Assembly (NCBI GenBank): GCA_021613375.1
Contig: CM038718.1
Location: forward strand, 43,146,666-43,210,665
Source of the DNA: Megaleporinus macrocephalus
Taxonomy: Eukaryota > Chordata > Actinopteri > Characiformes > Anostomidae
Reading direction: 5' to 3'
Length of the DNA: 64,000 nucleotides
Shown here: one piece after another, positions 29,839 through 41,877 of the stretch
Layout of the letters: each line of letters opens with the position of its first letter
How positions within the stretch are numbered: the first letter of the stretch is position 1
Position numbers and translations under genes: made by a program
Notes under the pieces: generated by a model
What the model was told of the DNA's origin: nothing
What the model saw: the letters and a program-made list of their open reading frames with translations, nothing else
The model's database searches: none

Positions 29839-32310
29839 GGCGGCACGGTGGTGTAGTGGTCAGTATGGTGGTGTAGTGGTTAGTACGGTGGTGTAGTGGT
29901 TAGTATGGTGGTGTAGTGGTTAGTATGGTGGTGTAGTGGTCAGTATGGTGGTGTAGTGGTCAGTATGGTGGTGTAGTGGTTAGTATGGTGGTGTAGTGGT
30001 CAGTATGGTGGTGTAGTGGTTAGTATGGTGGTGTAGTGGTCAGTATGGTGGTGTAGTGGTCAGTATGGTGGTGTAGTGGTCAGGACGGTGGTGTAGTGGT
30101 TAGTATGGTGGTGTAGTGGTCAGTATGGTGGTGTAGTGGTCAGCACGGTGGTGTAGTGGTTAGTATGGTAGTGTAGTGGTTAGTACGGTGGTGTAGTGGT
30201 TAGTATAGTGGTGTAGTAGTTAGTATGGTGGTGTAGTGGTCAGTATGGTGGTGTGGTCAGTACGGTGGTGTAGTGGTTAGTATGGTGGTGTAGTGGTTAG
30301 TATGGTGGTGTAGTGGTCAGTATGGTGGTGTAGTGGTCAGTACGGTGGTGTAGTGGTTAGTATGGTAGTGTAGTGGTTAGTACGGTGGTGTAGTGGTTAG
30401 TATGGTGGTGTAGTAGTTAGTATGGTGGTGTAGTGGTCAGTATGGTGGTGTAGTGGTTAGTATGGTGGTGTAGTGGTCAGTACGGTGGTGTAGTGGTTAG
30501 TACGGTGGTGTAGTGGTTAGTACGGTGGTGTAGTGGTTAGTATGGTGGTGTAGTGGTTAGTACGGTGATGTACTGGTTAGTACGGTGGTGTAGTAGTTAG
30601 TACGGTGGTGTAGTGGTCAGTACGGTGGTGTAGTGGTTAGTACGGTGGTGTAGGGGTTAGTACGGTGGTGTAGTGGTTAGTACGGTGGTGTAGTGTTAGT
30701 ATGGTGGTGTAGTGGTCAGTATGGTGGTGTAGTGGTCAGTATGGTGATGTAGTGGTTATTATGGTGGTGTAGTGGTCAGTACGGTGGTGTAGTGGTTAGT
30801 ATGGTGGTGTAGTGGTTAGTATGGTGGTGTAGTGGTTAGTATGGTGGTGTAGTGGTCAGTACGGTGGTGTAGTGGTTAGTATGGTGGTGTAGTGGTTAGT
30901 ACGGTGGTGTAGTGTTAGTATGGTGGTGTAGTGGTTAGTACGGTGGTGTAGTGGTTAGTACGGTGGTGTAGTGGTTAGTACGGTGGTGTAGTGGTTAGTA
31001 TGGTGGTGTAGTGGTTAGTACGGTGGTGTAGTGGTTAGTATGATGGTGTAGTGGTTGGTATGGTGGTGTAGTGGTTGGTACGGTGCTGTAGTGGTTAGTA
31101 CGGTGGTGTAGTGGTTAGTACGGTGGTGTAGCGGTTAGTACGGTGGTGTAGTGGTTAGTACGGTGGTGTAGTGGTTAGTATGGTGGTGTAGTGGTTAGTA
31201 TGATGGTGTAGTGGTTAGTAAGGTGGTGTAGTGGTTAGTATGGTGGTGTAGTGATTAGTATGGTGGTGTAGTGGTTAGTATGGTGGTGTAGTGGTTAGTA
31301 TGGTGGTGTAGTGGTCAGTATGGTGATGTAGTGGTTATTATGGTGGTGTAGTGGTCAGTACGGTGGTGTAGTGGTTAGTATGGTGGTGTAGTGGTTAGTA
31401 TGGTGGTGTAGTGGTTAGTATGGTGGTGTAGCGGTTAGTACGGTGGTGTAGTGGTTAGAACGGTGGTGTAGTGGTTAGTATGGTGGTGTAGTGGTTAGTA
31501 TGATGGTGTAGTGGTTAGTAAGGTGGTGTAGTGGTTAGTATGGTGGTGTAGTGATTAGTATGGTGGTGTAGTGGTTAGTATGGTGGTGTAGTGGTTAGTA
31601 CGGTGGTGTATTGGTTAGTACGGTGGTGCATTGGTTAGTATGGTGGTGTAGTGGTTAGTAAGGTGGTGTAGTGGTCAGTATGGTGGTGTAGTGGTTAGTA
31701 TGGTGGTGTAGTGGTTAGTATGGTGGTGTAGTGGTCAGTATGGTGATGTAGTGGTTATTATGGTGGTGTAGTGGTCAGTACGGTGGTGTAGTGGTTAGTA
31801 TGGTGGTGTAGTGGTTAGTATGGTGGTGTAGTGGTTAGTATGGTGGTGTAGTGGTTAGTACGGTGGTGTAGTGGTCAGTATGGTGGTGTAGTGGTTAGTA
31901 TGGTGGTGTAGTGGTCAGTATGGTGGTGTAGTGGTTAGTATGGTGGTGTAGTGGTCAGTATGGTGGTGTAGTGGTCAGTATGGTGGTGTAGTGGTCAGCA
32001 CTGTCTCCTCACAGTAAGATGATCTGGGTTGGATTCCCGGTCCGGGTGGTTCTGTGTGGAGTGTGTATGTTCTCTCTGTGTTTGAGTGGGTTCCTCCAGG
32101 TACTTAGGTTTTCTCTCACAGTCCAAACACATGCATGTTAGGATCCTCACTCTAAACTAGGTGTGAGTGCGTGAGTGAGTGTGTTGGCCATGCGACGGAC
32201 TGGCGAACTGTCCATGGTGCACCCTACCTTCGCCCAGTGACCCTGGGATTGGCTCCAGTCCCCCCGTGACACTGACTAGGGGGATTAAGCGGCAGATAAT
32301 GTATATATAT
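29839..32310 (+). mobile_element. tRNA-derived SINE with box A segment amplified about 108 times
   Basis: Head GGCGGCACGGTGGTGTAGTG at 29839; body from GCACTGTCTCCTCACAG (31998) through the box B-like GGTTGGATTCC (32027-32037) and CGGTCCGGGTGGTTCTGTGT to GGATTAAGCGGCAGATAATG (about 32300), then a short TA run. Between head and body lies a 20-bp array (29846-32000) of CGGTGGTGTAGTGGTTAGTA and variants (TATGG, TCAG). Every typical unit contains TGGTGTAGTGG, which fits the polymerase III box A consensus TRGYNNANNNG at every fixed position. An ordinary copy of this SINE would have the segment once. Blocks of variants recur (GTGATG with TTATTA at about 30743, 31323 and 31743), showing later larger-scale duplications. 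The body has no protein-coding capacity. Confidence 0.85.
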
Positions 32311-33285
32311 ATATACATTCTCTGTAATGTTAATCCAGATCTGCAAATGGGTTCTACATATAAAATGGTTTATTGATCAGTATTGACATCAAACATACAT
32401 GGGAAAAAAAAACAAAGGTGGGCAACGGCCAATAATTTCCATATTGTTGCATCTCTAGTCAACTGCCTTACATACAGTACATACAGTGTGTATATCGCTG
32501 CAGACAAAAACAAAACCTCGCCTCAATTTTAGTAATTTCTAACATCATTTGAAAATTGATATTAAAGAAAAGTCTTTGATGTGTAGGTTGATCCACCTCT
32601 GACTCCTGCTTGGCATGTACCCTGAAGTCGCAGCTGAGTTGCCTCCAACGCTGCAGTAAGTCGGTACGGCGGCGGCTTTTCTCCTCTGGATCGCTGCCAC
32701 GGCTTCACCTGCTATGGAAATGGCCTCTTTGATATGTATCTTCTGCTGCTTTGAAATGGAGTTCGTATCAAGCGTTCCCGCTCCGGGCCAGCTTCCACAA
32801 ATTTGAATTTTCAACACCGGGTTAGCGTTAGCGTGCCACCGAGAAAGAAGGCCTTCTCGCTTCTCATCTAAAGGCAAATCGCTGCAGATAATCTGCAGTC
32901 AAAAGACAACAATAAAGGCAGTAATTGGACGGAGTGGAGAGGCAAATGTGTTTTCCACCTTCTGCCCGACCATAAATCACCTGACACATAATTCCGTCAG
33001 TCATACTTTTGTTTTTTCGTCCGGTTGAGACATGCACGAGCAGCACCTGAGACATGCGCTGCAAATTGCAGAGTGCAGGGCCCTCAAACGTACTGCGCTG
33101 CGCACCAACCTCGGGTGGGGGAGCGGGGGGCTTTGAGATGCATGATGTAACCGGCAGTGGTGATGTACTGAGATACCAACGGTTTACTACTTTTACTATA
33201 GCTGTCAGACTATTCTCTCAGGCTTGATTCAGTTTAGAAAGTTTAGCTTCATGACAAATCAGCAGCAATTAGAAGGCAATTTGCC
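32311..33285. other. intergenic, lower-repeat island
   Basis: After AT-rich sequence, 32560-33150 is a lower-repeat block with TGACACATAATTCCGTCAGT and CAGCACCTGAGACATG words. No credible coding frame. Confidence 0.35.
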
Positions 33286-33315
33286 TGATGATGATGATGA
33301 TGATGATGATGATGC
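33286..33315. repeat. (GAT)n microsatellite
   Basis: About ten GAT units. Confidence 0.97.
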
Positions 33316-33900
33316 CTGTAAAGCAGGATTACTCTAGTGAACTATGACTAAAAGGAACTATAGTTATAACTGTAGTTAAAATTAAACTAGAAAACTAAAT
33401 GAAAACTAGAATGTCAAGCAAAAACAAGCGAAACTGAAATAGGAATATTATAATATTATATAATATTAAAAAGTTATGTATAGAAATACATATATTTTCA
33501 GTGAGTTTAGAGGTGGAACTGTTTTTGCCCCCTTTGCTGCAGCCTGGCTCAGTCATTTTTATACCACCCTTACTTAAACGATGTCTAAAATGAGTCTAAA
33601 GTTTACGCAGAAAAGACGTCAACAACGTCCTCATTTGGACTACAATTAGCCCGTATCCGGAGGTCCTGGGGTCGTCAATACTGGACGTCGTCTGGCGGGA
33701 AGGGGACCAAAATTGGACGTGCAAATGACCCAGAAAAGACTTCAGTGGTTATGGACCAAGGTATTGTATTCAGTCCCATTGCCGCAGGTGTATATAATCA
33801 AACAGCTAGCCATGCAGTCAAGGTGGGAGTGTCTAATAGAATGGACACTGAGCAGTTAACTAAGGGAAATGTAAACAAGACTTGTCCAGCACAAAGCTGG
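33316..33900. other. intergenic, nothing identified
   Basis: AT-rich, then unique-looking sequence up to the second box A array. No coding frame seen. Confidence 0.4.
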
Positions 33901-35570
33901 TAAGGTGGTGTAGTAGTCAGAACGGTGGTGTAGTGGTCAGTATAGTGGTGTAGCGGTTAGTAAGGTGGTGTAGTGGTTAGTACGGTGGTGTAGTGGTTAG
34001 TACGGTGGTGTAGTGGTTAGTATGGTGGTGTAGTGGTTAGTACGGTGGTGTAGTGGTTAGTATGGTGGTGTAGTGGTTAGTATGGTGGTGTAGTGGTTAG
34101 TATGGTGGTGTAGTGGTTAGTATGGTGGTGTAGTAGTCAGAACGGTGGTGTAGTGGTCAGTATAGTGGTGTAGCGGTTAGTACGGTGGTGTAGTGGTTAG
34201 TATGATAGTGTAGTGGTTAGTACGGTGGTGTAGTGGTTAGTATGGTGGTGTAGTAGTTAGTATGGTGGTGTAGTGGTTAGTATGGTGGTGTAGTGGTTAT
34301 TATGGTGGTGTAGTGGTTATTATGGTGGTGTAGTGGTCAGTATGGTGGTGTAGTAGTCAGAACGGTGGTGTAGTGGTTAGTACGGTGGTGTAGTGGTTAG
34401 TATGGTGATGTAGTGGTTAGTATGGTGGTGTAGTGGTTAGTATGGTGGTGTAGTGGTTAGTATAGTGGTGTAGTGGTTAGTACGGTGGTGTAGTGGTTAT
34501 TATGGTGGTGTAGTGGTTATTATGGTGGGGTAGTGGTTAGTACGGTGGTGAAGTGGTTACTATGGTGGTGTAGTGGTTAGTACGGTGGTGTAGTGGTTAT
34601 TATGGTGGTATAGTGGTTAGTACGGTGGTGTAGTGGTTAGTACGGTGGTGTAGTGGTTATTATGGTGGTGTAGTGGTTAGTACGGTGGTGTAGTGGTTAG
34701 TATAGTGGTGTAGTGGTTAGTATGGTGGTGTAGTGGTTAGTATGGTGGTGTAGTGGTTAGTACAGTGGTGTAGTGGTTATTATGGTGGTGTAGTGGTTAT
34801 TATGGTGGTGTAGTGGTTAGTATGGTGGTGTAGTGGTTATTATGGTGGTGTAGTGGTTAGTACGGTGGTGTAGTGGTTACTATGGTGGTGTAGTGGTTAG
34901 TACGGTGGTGTAGTGGTTAGTATGGTGATGTAGTGGTTAGTATGGTGGTGTAGTGGTTAGTATGGTGGTGTAGTGGTTAGTAAGGTGGTGTAGTGGTTAG
35001 TATAGTGGTGTAGTGGTTAGTATGGTGGTGTAGTGGTTAGTATGGTGGTGTAGTGGTTAGTAAAGTGGTGTAGTGGTTAGTATAGTGGTGTAGTGGTTAG
35101 TATGGTGGTGTAGTGGTTAGTATGGTGGTGTAGTGGTTAGTAAGGTGGTGTAGTGCTTAGTATGGTGGTGTAGTGGTTAGTATGGTGGTGTAGTGGTTAG
35201 TATGGTGGTGTAGTGGTTAGTACGGTGGTGAAGTGGTTACTATGGTGGTGTAGTGGTCAGTATGGTGGTGTAGTGGTCAGCACTGTAGCCTCACAGCAGG
35301 ACGATCTGGGTTGGATTCCCGGTCCGGGCTGTTCTGTGTAGGGTCTGTATGTTCTACCCGTGTTTAAATGCGTTTCCTCCCACAGTCTAAACACATGCAG
35401 GTTGAATGGTCACTCTAAATTACTCGTATGTGTGATTGTGCTGGCCAAACGATGGACTGGTGACCTGCTCATGGTTTACCCTGCCTTCGCCCAATGACGC
35501 TGGGATTGGCTCCAGCCCTCCAAACCCCAACTAGCGGGATAAAGTAGAAGATGATGGATGGATGGATTGG
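33901..35570 (+). mobile_element. second SINE copy with box A segment amplified about 69 times
   Basis: A 20-bp array of GTGTAGTGGTTAGTATGGTG-type units (33901-35286) runs directly into the SINE body: CACTGTAGCCTCACAGCAGG, GGGTTGGATTCCCGGTCCGG, ACAGTCTAAACACATGCAGG, CCAATGACGCTGGGATTGGC. It ends with GATGATGGATGGATGGATTG, the GATG-type tail. The GGCGGCACGG head is not visible at the left edge, so the 5' boundary is within the array. The two arrays lie 1.9 kb apart in the same orientation. Confidence 0.85.
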
Positions 35571-38140
35571 TTGGCACCCCAGATACTTGAACGTATGTGA
35601 ATAAGAATTAATATATTCTCTTAACATTCGGGCAGGAAATCATCCAGACCAGCAGCAGGGGCTTGAGTTTGTTTACAGCATCTCATTAAAGCTTTAGCTA
35701 AAGTATTTAGCGCTGGTGAAGCGTCTGGTACTGATGATGGAGGTATTGATATTTTGCTGGTGAATAAAAGCCTAAAATCATTGACTTCGTTAGCAAGTTT
35801 TCTGTGATTATTGATAACGGCATTGAGTGATTGCGATTCGTTGGCCTGTGTTGGCCTGTGTACTGTGGTTGAGAGCTTATTGACACTTTGCCATGTGCTC
35901 CGCATGCTGATCTTGGCTCGCTGGGTTTTCTTACCGTAATATGGGCGAATGTTTGCCGTGGCTTATTTCGAAATGTATCACATTTTCTGTACATTAACAG
36001 GATCGGATTGGTCGAGTAATCTCTGCTAAGCTTGTGCTTTTTACTGATTGCTCTCTTGTGGGCGTCGCTGATCCGGGCCTTGCTTCTTTACAAATGGAAA
36101 TGACTGATTAATTCCTTGAATGATGATCTCGGTGAATGCAGAATAGGCACGTCGTGCATTCCTTCGAGTTGAAACATCGCTCCGTGCCTCGGTCCCGAAC
36201 GTATACAGTCTCAGAGAGCGGGACTCGGTAAGCCGCCATGTTCCTGACATGCTTCTGCTGCTTGTAAACATTCCAAAATGAGCTCCGTAAAGCCCATAGG
36301 GAACATTACCAGACGCTGAGATTAGGCCGACGAGGGTGCAGCGCTGACACAAGCTCTTAATACAGATAGTGTTTGCATTAAAAAGAAAGAAAGAAAGAAA
36401 AAACGGAAAAAATCCCTTTAAGCACGTGTTTCGCAAGCGAGCGTTTGAGACACGGGGAGCCGGCGTTCTGAGTGAGCTCGGCTAAACGCCTCCTTTGAAG
36501 GCCTTGCATCAATTCTGGCATGTGCTGTGGTATTCTTAAGGCTCTCTGAACCCCATATGATACTTTTGCATGCTTGGCCGTGGGTTGGTGTGGGGTATGG
36601 TGGTCCCACATGCACCCTTCACTGAGCAAGGCGTAATCTTCGTACATCTGAGGCATCTACATGCGAAACGTTAAGAACAGGACCACCGAGAGCATGACTC
36701 CTATAGGGGTGGGCATCTTAATAGTTTTTTGTTATACAAGTAGCAGCATTTTATAACATATAATATATAGCACACCATTTTCCACTTCAGCCACCCCATA
36801 TATATGTGATTAGTCTTAACCAGGGGTGTTTAATTAGAGTCAGTAGGGTCCAGTTAGAGGAGATCTCCTCAGGCCAAGGTCTGGACCATCATCATTTCTA
36901 ACGTGTGTTCTGATTCAGTGGTGTATCCTGTTTACTGAAGTAGTCTAGTATCAGCATCTTATACCATCAGCTACTGAAACACCAACACACCACACATACC
37001 GTTCAGTATATTTCAGTATATTTACGGTTTAAATGCTGAACTGAATGAAAAAGTGCATCTTAGAGTGCTTATTTATAGAGAAAGTAAATAAAATGTGTGT
37101 CTTCTTGTTAACTCAGCTTCACAGATGGACATGGTTGTACAGAGCGGTGTTCTCCAAAACTAGACGAGCAGGTCCATTCCAGAACCGTTCCTGTTAAACA
37201 CTCAGTTCACTTTTCTGTTTTTAGAGTTCCTTATTCTTTCTGACTTGCTTTAGTCTCCGACTGCTGCTCCTCGCTTCGTACCTCATCTGTGTGCACGCCA
37301 CACACCCCAATCTGCACAGATCTGATTGGCTGAGGAGCCTTCGGTGATCTTATTGGTCTCTGGTCTCTGAGTTCACTGCGCCGTAAAGCCTGTATACCGC
37401 ATTGGACAACGTCTGGGTCCGGAGCCTATTAGTGACCTCTGGTCTTAACACTGATATAGCTAATATAGCAATAAACACTTGAAGTCAATAGTCACCCAAA
37501 TCTTTCCTTGAACTATAAATACCATCACTTCCCTGTGTATCTGAACGCTGTGTGCAGGTGCCCAATTCCAGAAACCTTTGCATGAGCACATGTTATCAAG
37601 GCATGTAGAGATGCTGCAGATACGAATAGCTGTTGATCTCAATCTTAATCTTTAAATAGGGATTACAAGACTATTAGTTTTCACTACTTCCAGAAAAAGA
37701 TATGAGGAAAATTCCTGAATTGCATTTAAATGGAAAACTATCAGGAAGCACCTTTGGGACTGTGTTATATCACTGTTCCTTTCAGTTACACTTTATAATG
37801 ATTTGGGAACTGAGGATACCCACTGTTGAAGGTTTCCTAGTGGATTATGTGATACATGATTGCAGTTAATCAACAGTTGGTAGTCAACGTCGTCTGCTTC
37901 TCCTCTTCATGATGCTCCATACTTTTTCAATAGAGGAATTGTTTGCGGGCCAGACAATCTACGAAGTCATGCTCTTGTATCATGTGCAGAAAGAGGTCCA
38001 GCATTGTCCTGCTAAAGTAATCGTGGACTTCCGGAAATAGATGGCATCTTGATGGTGGTCTCTCCAAGTATACGCCTCAGCATCAATGATACCTTCACAT
38101 ACCTTCAAGTCTGGATAATCACTTTCATCTTTGGCATGGA
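35571..38140. other. intergenic, largely non-repetitive
   Basis: The longest stretch without clear repeats in the right half. 35620-36660 has balanced composition and several short frames on the minus strand (up to 131 codons), none with a domain I recognise. A short A/G run with GAAAGAAAGAAAG lies near 36384. Possible conserved non-coding DNA; no gene supported. Confidence 0.4.
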
Positions 38141-39058
38141 GAACTTAACTAACATGGGCCATGTTAGTTAACTGCTGGGCTGAGTTAGATAGCTGCTTGG
38201 CCTTGTTAGTTAACTGCTAGGCCCTGTTAGATACAGCTGGGCCATCTTAAATAGCTGCTGGGCCATGTTAGTTAACTGCTGGGCCGAGTTAGATAGCTGC
38301 TTGGCCTTGTTAATTAACTGCTGGGCTGTGTTAGATACAGCTGGGCCATGTTAAATAGCTGTTGGGCCATGTTTGTTAATGGATGGGCCATGTTAGATAG
38401 CTGCTGGGCCATGTTAGATAGCTGCTGGGCCATGTTAGATAGCTGCAGGGTCGTGTTTGTTAACTGATGGGCCGTGTTCGATAGCTGCTGGGCCATGCTT
38501 TGTGTCAACTGCTACACCCTCAATTACATCACTGTGCCACCCAGATGTACCAGCATTGAGATAGGATGGGACTGTTTCAGCTCACGCCCACTTTACATAC
38601 AGACTCAGTCAGAGACTGCCTCAGTCAGAACCTGCCTCAGTCAGAACCTGCCTCAGTCAGAGACTGCCTCTACCTGTGCAGTTTCTAAAGCTATTGCTAT
38701 TTTGGTTCTCAAAACCTACTGCAGATAGCTGCTGGGCCATGTTAGCTAGCTGCTGGGCCATGTTAGTAGCTGCTGGGCGGTGTTTGTTAGCTGCTGGGCA
38801 GTGTTAGCTAGCTGCTGGGCCATGTTAGTAGCTGCTGGGCGGTGTTTGTCAGCTGCAGGGCAGTGTTCAATAGCTGCTGGGCCATGTTAGCTAGCTGCTG
38901 GGCCATGTTAGTAGCTGCTGGGCGGTGTTTGTTAGCTGCTGGGCAGTGTTCAATAGCTGCTGGGCCATGTTAGTTAACTGCTGGGCTGTGTTAGATAGCT
39001 GCTGGGCCGTGTTAGATACAGCTGGGCCATGTAAGATAGCTGCTGGGCCACGTTTGAT
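38141..39058. repeat. 21-bp minisatellite, block I
   Basis: The unit AGCTGCTGGGCCATGTTAGA plus T repeats with variants TTAACTGCTGGGC, GTGTTTGTTA and TACAGCTGGGCC. Block I is interrupted at 38500-38720 by unrelated sequence that itself holds a small 18-bp repeat, CTCAGTCAGAACCTGC (38603-38668). Confidence 0.93.
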
Positions 39059-40605
39059 GGGGAGTCAGAATTTGTTATAAATCTAAGGGGTTGTGTTTCT
39101 CTTTTTCAGCTTATAGTAAGTCATAGTGTGTCCTAAAGCACAACAGCAAGTCGGTACGACCTGAATGAAGAGCTGGATTTGGTTTGAGCATGTTTTGTTC
39201 AAGTATTTCCCAAAAAGATTTGGGTGACTATTGACTTCTAGTGCTCATCATCAACTTTAACTCAAACCAAAGAAGCCAAATGTTGCCCACCAAATATGTT
39301 TTCACAGACTGACTACACCTGGGGGAGAGGACAATGGTGGAATTTGACTGTTTGTCCTCCAAACCACTCCTTCAACCGCCCGAAGCAGCTGAACCTGCAA
39401 ACTATCAATGAAAGCCAACAGCTGTCCATAAGCATTACCCTAACAACATAATGGGAATTGGTGGCTCTGGGTTTTTAGCCCCTGTTAGCCTTGTTAGCAC
39501 ATCCCTTAAACTATTCCTTTAACCACCGCTAATCCCTAATTGTTCCTCTTCCAGGAATCTTCCCGGAGCTTAAGCGCCTGAGATGACGAATAATTGCGCT
39601 CCTGTGCTCGAGCGGCCCGATAGGCTTCGTTCCCGGACGGTGTTTATTTCTCACAAACACCTCAAATTCGTGAACCGCTGCGTCTGTTTGCTCGGGGTTC
39701 TGCTGAAGGTCGTGAAATGAGACAGATAACCTTGATGAAATGCTCCCTAGCATTAGAGCTGACATCATAATGGTGTGTTTTCCAGGCCGGGTACGAGTGG
39801 ATATTTACCTTTGAAGCTCCAGCGTGCCTTTGATGTCATCTGACTTAATCACCACGTGTGCAGATCAGCCATGTTGTGACAACACACCTGAGGTCTTGCC
39901 GTGGATGACTACGTTTAAAATTAGACGACACGCTCCCTTGTAGCGGCTAGCGTGCGGCCTGCCAGCTGCACGGGGCTCAGAGAGAGCACAGCCGAAGCCA
40001 CGGCAGCGATTCGGTGGCCGGTTTTTCAAACAGAGACGTCCCACTCGGAGCAGATAAGACCAGTAATAACGGTGACGCAGCGGCCTTGTTAATAATTGAT
40101 ACTTGTGAAGCAGGTACAGGCCCTGCGGCGAGTGTGATGTGATTTCACTTTCATGCCAATGTTATGAACTCACAAAAATAAAAGAACGCTTCTATAAAGC
40201 CTTGAACACCAGGTGCATCATACCAGAGCTCTATATCATCAGCCTGATCACTGCTTTCTTGAAAAACCTCATGTATAAAATCAGGTACATGTCTTTGGCC
40301 AAGCAATCTTTTAACGGAGACAGCAACCAATGACAAACATGAGGTTTTGGATAGAAAAGTTATGGTTATAACCACTAAACAACCGCTGATGCTTATAATT
40401 ATGTAATATTTTGTAATGTATCTTTTGTACTCCTGTTAAAAAATGTGTATCAATTTATATACAGCAGGTACTATAAGGTAATTCAAAGAATTCAAATTTT
40501 TATTTGATGGTTTAGGCTTTACGGGGTTAAAAGCCTCCAACTCAATGACCATTTATGATGTCACCATATACAGTATATGCCAAAGGGATGTGTACATACT
40601 GTGTT
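39059..40605. other. intergenic, between the two 21-bp blocks
   Basis: No repeats of note. 39520-40130 is a balanced-composition island with GAGATGACGAATAATTGCGC and TTTATTTCTCACAAACACCT, another candidate for conserved non-coding DNA. No supported gene. Confidence 0.4.
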
Positions 40606-41842
40606 ACATAGCTGCTTGGCTGTGTTAGTTAACTGCTGAGCCGTGTCAGATAGCTGTTGGGCCATGTTAGCTAGCGGCTGGGCCATGTTAGATATCTGCT
40701 GGGCCATGTTAGATAGCTGCTGGGCTGTGTTAGCTAGCTGCTGGGCTGTTAGCTAGCGGCTGGGCCATGTTAGATATCTGCTGGACCATGTTAGATAGCT
40801 GCTGGGCTGTGTTAGCTAGCTGCTGGGCTGTATTAGTTAACTGCTGGGCTGTGTTAGCTAGCTGCTGGGCCATGTTAGATAGCTGCTGAGCCATGTTAGC
40901 TAGCTGCTGGGCCATGTTTGTTAACAGCTGGGCTGTGTTAGATAGCTGCTGGGCCATGTTTGTTAACTGCTGGGCTGTGTTAGATAGCTGCTGGGCTGTG
41001 TTAGTTAACTGCTGGGCCGTGTTAGCTAGCTGCTGGGCCATGTTAGCTAGCTGTTGGGCCATGTTAGCCAGTGGCTGGGCCATGTTTGATATCTGCTAGG
41101 CCATGTTAGATATCTGCTGGGCCGTGCTAGTTAACTGCTGGGCTGTGTTAACTAGCTACTGGGCCATGTTAGATAGCTGCTGGGCCATATTTGCTAACTG
41201 ATGGGCCGCGTTTGTTAACTGATGGGCCATGTTAGATAGCTGCTGGGCCATGCTAGTTAACTGCTGGGCCATGTTAGTTAACTGCTGGACTGTGTTAGAT
41301 AGGTGCTGGGCTGTGTTAGTTAACTGCTGGACTGTGTTAGATAGGTGCTGGGCTGTGTTAGTTAACTGCTGGACTTTGTTAGATAGGTGCTGGGCTGTGT
41401 TAGTTAACTGCTGGACTGTGTTAGATAGGTGCTGGGCTGTGTTAGTTAACTGCAGGGGCGTGTTAGTTAACTGCTGGACTGTGTAAGATAGGTGCTGGGC
41501 TGTGTTAGTTAACTGCTGGACTGTGTTAGATAGGTGCTGGGCTGTGTTAGTTAACTGCTGGACTTTGTTAGATAGGTGCTGGGCTGTGTTAGTTAACTGC
41601 TGGACTGTGTTAGATAGGTGCTGGGCTGTGTTAGTTAACTGCAGGGGCGTGTTAGTTAACTGCTGGACTGTGTTAGATAGGTGCTGGGCTGTGTTAGTTA
41701 ACTGCTGGACTGTGTTAGATAGGTGCTGGGCTGTGTTAGTTAACTGCAGGGGCGTGTTAGTTAACTGCTGGACTGTGTAAGATAGCTACTGGACTGTGTT
41801 AGATAGCTGCTGGGCCGTGTTGTTTAACTGCTGGGCTGTGTT

Positions 41843-41845
<3 letters not shown>
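40606..41845. repeat. 21-bp minisatellite, block II with 42-bp higher-order units
   Basis: The same 21-bp unit as 38141-39058. From about 41270 to 41780 it is organised as a 42-bp pair (TTAACTGCTGGACTGTGTTA followed by GATAGGTGCTGGGCTGTGTT) and a larger repeat that includes GCAGGGGCGTGTTAG at 41452, 41641 and 41746. The unit is seven codons long, which keeps frames open on both strands (CWAVLVN-type and MAQQLAN-type repeats). No start context or non-repeat extension supports a protein. Confidence 0.95.

Positions 41846-41874
<29 letters not shown>
41846..41874. repeat. (TA)n microsatellite
   Basis: Short pure TA run at the right edge of the 21-bp array. Confidence 0.95.

Positions 41875-41877
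<3 letters not shown>

Noticed and set aside
29846..32000. Cluster of tRNA genes, suggested by repeated box A
   Set aside because: Units are 20 bp, with no acceptor stem, anticodon arm or box B between them.
35621..36656. Cluster of minus-strand frames (92-131 codons) that might be a multi-exon gene
   Set aside because: Frames overlap each other in different phases, no domain is recognisable, and no consistent splice sites were seen joining them.
40730..41780. CWAVLVN-type and MAQQLAN-type repeat frames on opposite strands
   Set aside because: Seven-codon period of a 21-bp minisatellite; open on both strands with no flanking coding sequence.
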